Shown piece by piece: positions 5,739-8,638 of a stretch of DNA of 8,638 nucleotides. The translations under genes were made by a program, and so were the position numbers. The notes under the pieces were generated by a model. It was given only the letters and a program-made list of their open reading frames with translations, had not been told where the DNA came from and ran no database searches. Source of the DNA: Patescibacteria group bacterium (lineage in GTDB: Bacteria > Patescibacteriota > Minisyncoccia > Minisyncoccales > CG1-02-41-26); contig JAHCRD010000020.1 in assembly GCA_020148085.1 (NCBI GenBank), positions 1-8,638 of the forward strand, written 5' to 3'. How positions within the stretch are numbered: position 1 is the first letter of the stretch; every line of letters starts with the position of its first letter.

Positions 5739-6200
5739 ATGAAAAAAAAGTACTTTACTTTCTCTCCAAGCCAAACAGAAGCTTTAGGTAAAAAGATGGC
5801 CCGGGAAATTTTAAAAACCTCTCCAGGAAAGAGAGCGGTTATCATTGGTCTAGAAGGTGATTTGGGAGGAGGGAAAACAACTTTTTTGAAGGGCTTTGCC
5901 AAGGGCCTTGGAATAAAGAAAAAAATTCTCAGCCCCACCTTTATCATTTTAAAAAAGTTCAAAGTTCAAAGTTCAAAGTTCAAAGTTTTCTACCACATTG
6001 ACTGTTACAGAATAGAAAAGCCAAAAGAAATTTTAGACCTCGGATTCAAAGAAATTATTGCTGACCAAAAAAACATTGTCTCTGTTGAATGGGCTGACCG
6101 AATCAGAAAAATCTTACCCAAAAGAAAGATTTTGATAAAATTTGAATTTCTAAACAAAAAGACTAGAAGAATCTTTTCAAACTTTGATATGTTAAAATAA
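5739..6200 (+). CDS. tsaE: TsaE, ATPase of tRNA t6A biosynthesis
   Basis: The 153-residue product has the family length and motifs: P-loop GDLGGGKTTF (40-49; E. coli GDLGAGKTTF), SPTF (65-68), FYHIDCYRI (84-92, family YHFDLYRL) and VSVEWADRI (114-122, family VEWP). TsaE works with TsaB and TsaD to put threonylcarbamoyl on A37 of ANN-decoding tRNAs; its ATPase resets the complex. Neither partner is in the window. It is the first gene of the plus-strand block, four bases before polA. An insertion made of 7-bp repeats, KFKVQSSKFKVF (73-84), lies between SPTFIILK and the YHIDCYR strand, a region that is a short loop in relatives. No Shine-Dalgarno motif precedes the ATG; the A-rich start (MKKK) suits AT-rich initiation. 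Confidence 0.93.
   Translation: MKKKYFTFSPSQTEALGKKMAREILKTSPGKRAVIIGLEGDLGGGKTTFLKGFAKGLGIKKKILSPTFIILKKFKVQSSKFKVFYHIDCYRIEKPKEILDLGFKEIIADQKNIVSVEWADRIRKILPKRKILIKFEFLNKKTRRIFSNFDMLK
5957..5984 (+). repeat. Heptanucleotide tandem repeat, 4 x GTTCAAA, inside tsaE
   Basis: Four exact copies of GTTCAAA lie in tandem, followed by a further GTT. Three units make 21 nt, so the protein repeats every seven residues (KFKVQSS KFKVF). Gain or loss of one unit would shift the frame and cut TsaE off; gain or loss of three would only add or remove seven residues. This is a simple-sequence tract of the kind made by replication slippage. Confidence 0.95.
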
Positions 6201-6204
6201 ACTC

Positions 6205-8448
6205 ATGACTGGCCCTAAAAAACGTCTAATTATTATTGATAGCAATTCTTTAATTCACCGTGCTTATCATGCCCTACCTCCTTTAACAACTAAAAAGGGG
6301 GAATTAGTTAATGCTATTTATGGATTTTTATTGGTGTTTTTGAAAGCTTTAAGGGAACTGAAGCCAGATTTTGTTGCTGCTACCTTTGACTTGCCAGGAC
6401 CTACTTTCCGCCACAAAGAATTTAAAGAATACAAGGCAAAAAGACCACCGGCTCCCCAAGAACTTTACCAACAAATTTCTAAAGTAAAAGAGGTTCTCAG
6501 AGCTTTTAATGTTCCGGTTTTCGAAAAACAGGGTTTTGAGGCAGACGATGTTATCGGAGCTATTGCAACTTCCGCACCAAAGAAACAAATTTTTCCGGAA
6601 TTAGAAACAATTATTTTAAGTGGAGATTTAGACACTTTGCAATTAGTCAGCCCCAAAACAAGAGTTCTGGCAATGAGAAAAGGAATCAAAGATACAGTTT
6701 TGTACGATGTTGAGAAAGTTAAAGAAAGATACCAAGGACTCTCACCAGGCCAACTTCCAGATTTTAAAGGTTTGAAAGGAGATCCTTCAGACAATATCCC
6801 CGGAGTGCCAGGGATTGGAGAGAAGACAGCCATTCAGCTAATTAAAGAATTTGGGAGTTTAGAGAATCTTTACAAAGAGATCGAAAAAAACACTGAAAAA
6901 TCTAAGAAGATAAAAGAGAATATTCGCCAAAAATTAAAAGAATCCAAAGAGCAGGCCCTCTTTTCCAAAGTTTTAACTCAAATCCAATGTAATGTTCCGC
7001 TTGATTTTCAATTAAGCGAAACCCAATTTAAAGAAATCGACAAAGAAAAAATAACTAAAGTTTTTAAAGACCTTGAATTTTATACCCTTATTAAAAGATT
7101 AGAAGAGATTTCTCCGGGCCCAATTTTGGAAAGACAAAAAGCTATTTCTTTTACGGAGGAAGGAGGAAGAATTGAAGAGGATATTGAAAAACTTTACCAA
7201 GAAGGGGTTTTCTCCAAAAGAATCAGAGAACTTGAAAAGGCCTTGGTTCCAGTGGTGAGGAAGATGGAAAAAAATGGAATAAAAATAGATATCAAAGCCC
7301 TAAAAGGACTTTCCAGGAATTTGGAAAAGAAAATTAAGAAGTTAGAGTCAAGAGTTTTTAAGATTACCCGTACTCCATTCAATATCAATTCTCCAAAGCT
7401 ACTGTCTGAGGTTCTTTTTAAAAAATTAAAAATTCCTACGGGAGGCATTAAAAAAACTCCGGGAGGAGTTTTTTCTACTGAAGCAGGAGAACTTGAAAAA
7501 CTGAGAAGCTCTCATCCAGTCATTAATTTAATTTTAAAATATAGAGGACTTTTCAAATTAAAATCTGGATTTGTAGATGCTCTACCAAAAATGGCAACTT
7601 CTGAGGATGGAAGAATCCATCCCAATTTCCATCAATTAGGTACCGAGACCGGCAGGATGAGTTGTTCAGACCCGAATTTACAAAACATTCCCATTAAAGG
7701 AGAAATTGGAAAAGAAATTAGAAAGTGTTTCATTCCTGAAAAAGGATTTTTATTTCTTTCAGCTGATTATTCTCAGATTGAACTTGCAATTGCTGCTTCA
7801 ATTGCTACTGATAAAAAAATGATTGAATATTTTAAAAGAGGCGAAGATATTCACAAGCTTACGGCTTCGGAAATTTTTGGGGTGGCAAAAGAAAAAGTTT
7901 CTGGAGAGATGAGAGAACTTGCCAAGACCTTGAATTATGCCATTTTTTATGGAATGGGGAAAAGAAGTTTCAGTCAAAGAGCAGGAATCTCTCCAAAAAC
8001 CGCAGAGGAATTCATAAAGAAATATTTTGATAGTTTCAGAGAACTTTCTAAATATGTTAGTGATTCGGTGGAAAAAGCTAAAGAAAAAGGATTTGCTGAG
8101 ACACTTTTTGGTAGAAAAAGATTTTTACCAGAGATTAATTCAATTGACCCAAGGTTGAAAGCCCAAGCTGAAAGAATAGCGGTTAATATGGGAATTCAAG
8201 GGTCAGCAGCAGATATTGTTAAGATGGCAATGATTGAGATTGAGGAGCAAGGTGTTTTAAATGATGATTGTAAAATGATTTTACAGATTCACGATGAGTT
8301 GCTCTTTGAGATAAGAAAAAGTAAAATTAAAGAAGTAGCTCCAAAAATTAAAGAAATTATGGAGAACATTGTTAAATTTGAAGTTCCCCTAAAAGTAGAT
8401 ATGAAGGTGGGTGATAATTGGGCCGAGATGAGGGTTATAACAGAATAA
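6205..8448 (+). CDS. polA: DNA polymerase I without a 3'-5' exonuclease domain
   Basis: The 747-residue protein has an N-terminal 5' nuclease (about 1-295) with all expected acidic metal ligands: D12, E112/D114/D115 in FEADDVIG, D141/D143 in SGDLD, and D193/D196 in GDPSDNIPG, followed by the helix-3-turn-helix GVPGIGEKTA. Only about 40 residues (300-340) link this to the polymerase domain, which starts at ELEKALVPVVRKMEKNGIKI. E. coli PolI (928 aa) has an exonuclease domain of about 190 residues there, so proofreading is absent. Polymerase motifs are intact: TGRMSCSDPNLQNIP (482-496), motif A DYSQIEL (521-527), O-helix RELAKTLNYAIFYG (570-583; K574, Y578, Y582), and motif C QIHDE (694-698). 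Two positions stand out: Tyr578 where E. coli has Phe762, and Ala528 where Arg follows DYSQIEL. PolA serves Okazaki-fragment processing and repair. It follows tsaE by four bases, so the two are probably cotranscribed. Confidence 0.96.
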   Translation: MTGPKKRLIIIDSNSLIHRAYHALPPLTTKKGELVNAIYGFLLVFLKALRELKPDFVAATFDLPGPTFRHKEFKEYKAKRPPAPQELYQQISKVKEVLRAFNVPVFEKQGFEADDVIGAIATSAPKKQIFPELETIILSGDLDTLQLVSPKTRVLAMRKGIKDTVLYDVEKVKERYQGLSPGQLPDFKGLKGDPSDNIPGVPGIGEKTAIQLIKEFGSLENLYKEIEKNTEKSKKIKENIRQKLKESKEQALFSKVLTQIQCNVPLDFQLSETQFKEIDKEKITKVFKDLEFYTLIKRLEEISPGPILERQKAISFTEEGGRIEEDIEKLYQEGVFSKRIRELEKALVPVVRKMEKNGIKIDIKALKGLSRNLEKKIKKLESRVFKITRTPFNINSPKLLSEVLFKKLKIPTGGIKKTPGGVFSTEAGELEKLRSSHPVINLILKYRGLFKLKSGFVDALPKMATSEDGRIHPNFHQLGTETGRMSCSDPNLQNIPIKGEIGKEIRKCFIPEKGFLFLSADYSQIELAIAASIATDKKMIEYFKRGEDIHKLTASEIFGVAKEKVSGEMRELAKTLNYAIFYGMGKRSFSQRAGISPKTAEEFIKKYFDSFRELSKYVSDSVEKAKEKGFAETLFGRKRFLPEINSIDPRLKAQAERIAVNMGIQGSAADIVKMAMIEIEEQGVLNDDCKMILQIHDELLFEIRKSKIKEVAPKIKEIMENIVKFEVPLKVDMKVGDNWAEMRVITE

Positions 8449-8487
8449 AATTTCATCAAAAAGTCGAGGAATAAATAAAATTAAATT

Positions 8488-8638
8488 ATGTCCAAAAAAT
8501 CTTCCATTATTTTGTTAGTTTTAATCGTAGCAGCAGTAGTTTTAGGAATACTCTGGTGGCAAGGGAAAGAGCTAAGAGTTAAGCCCCAAGAAGTTAAAAT
8601 CGGAATGCTCGGTCCCTTAACTGGGGGAGCTAGTAAAT
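8488..8638 (+). CDS. ABC transporter substrate-binding protein, branched-chain amino acid type (5' part only)
   Basis: Fifty codons are visible before the window ends. The product begins MSKKSS, then a hydrophobic membrane segment (about 7-24) with no lipobox cysteine, then EVKIGMLGPLTGGASK. The strand-turn IGMLGPLTGG is the classic start of the mature type 1 periplasmic binding fold seen in LivJ/LivK-like proteins (IGxxxPLTG). An uncleaved N-terminal anchor facing outward is likely, as no clear signal-peptidase site is visible. It lies 39 bp after polA with no terminator recognised between them; a GAGGA motif is about 18 bp before the ATG, too far to be a normal ribosome site. Ligand cannot be inferred from this fragment, since the fold serves amino acids, amides and other small molecules. 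Confidence 0.75.
   Translation, partial: MSKKSSIILLVLIVAAVVLGILWWQGKELRVKPQEVKIGMLGPLTGGASK

Noticed and set aside
6465..6833. Minus-strand reading frame inside polA
   Set aside because: It is antisense to the conserved 5' nuclease motifs of polA, with no supporting start signal or domain.
8449..8487. Terminator between polA and the binding-protein gene
   Set aside because: The 39-bp gap is AT-rich but holds no stem followed by a T run that I can pair.

Overview
The window looks like chromosomal DNA from a small, AT-rich bacterium, most likely a Candidate Phyla Radiation (Patescibacteria; Parcubacteria- or Microgenomates-like) lineage. This is inferred from gene style, not from a marker gene: very tight packing, lysine/isoleucine-rich proteins, a PilB-type ATPase without the usual N-terminal domain, a two-domain lamin-tail protein with a membrane anchor, and a DNA polymerase I without a proofreading domain. 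TGA ends both yebC and the pilB-like gene, so the standard bacterial code applies rather than a TGA=Gly code. Convincing Shine-Dalgarno motifs are missing in front of almost every start codon.

Left part, minus strand (1-3076): in transcription order ruvB, a secreted/membrane lamin-tail-domain protein, yebC and the 5' part of ruvC (cut by the window edge). ruvB and the lamin-tail gene overlap by 16 bp, and yebC and ruvC overlap as ATGA, so this reads as one operon for Holliday-junction branch migration and resolution with a YebC translation factor and an envelope protein inserted. No ruvA is seen in the window.

Centre (3077-3314): the only long non-coding stretch, and the most interesting part. 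On the plus strand a near-perfect sigma70 promoter (TTGACA, 17 bp, TACAAT) is placed so that transcription would begin at the first base of a perfect 14-bp inverted repeat. Its second arm ends about 100 nt later and is followed at once by eight T. This has the layout of a stand-alone small RNA gene of about 118-126 nt. I could not match it to tRNA, 5S, SRP, 6S, tmRNA, RNase P or a riboswitch class. A second GC-rich structured block, closed by a perfect 11-bp inverted repeat, follows directly and reaches into the stop codon of the pilB-like gene.

Right of centre, minus strand (3315-5692): a DHH/DHHA1-family protein whose metal-binding residues have been lost, joined by a TAATG stop/start overlap to a PilB/GspE-type ATPase. 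Plus strand (5739-8638): tsaE (tRNA t6A synthesis), polA (5' nuclease plus polymerase domains only), and the start of a lipid- or membrane-tethered ABC substrate-binding protein of the branched-chain amino acid type. The two blocks diverge from a 46-bp spacer.

Two short tandem arrays of 28 bp each (2 x 14 bp in yebC, 4 x 7 bp in tsaE) lie inside coding sequence. Neither unit is a multiple of three.
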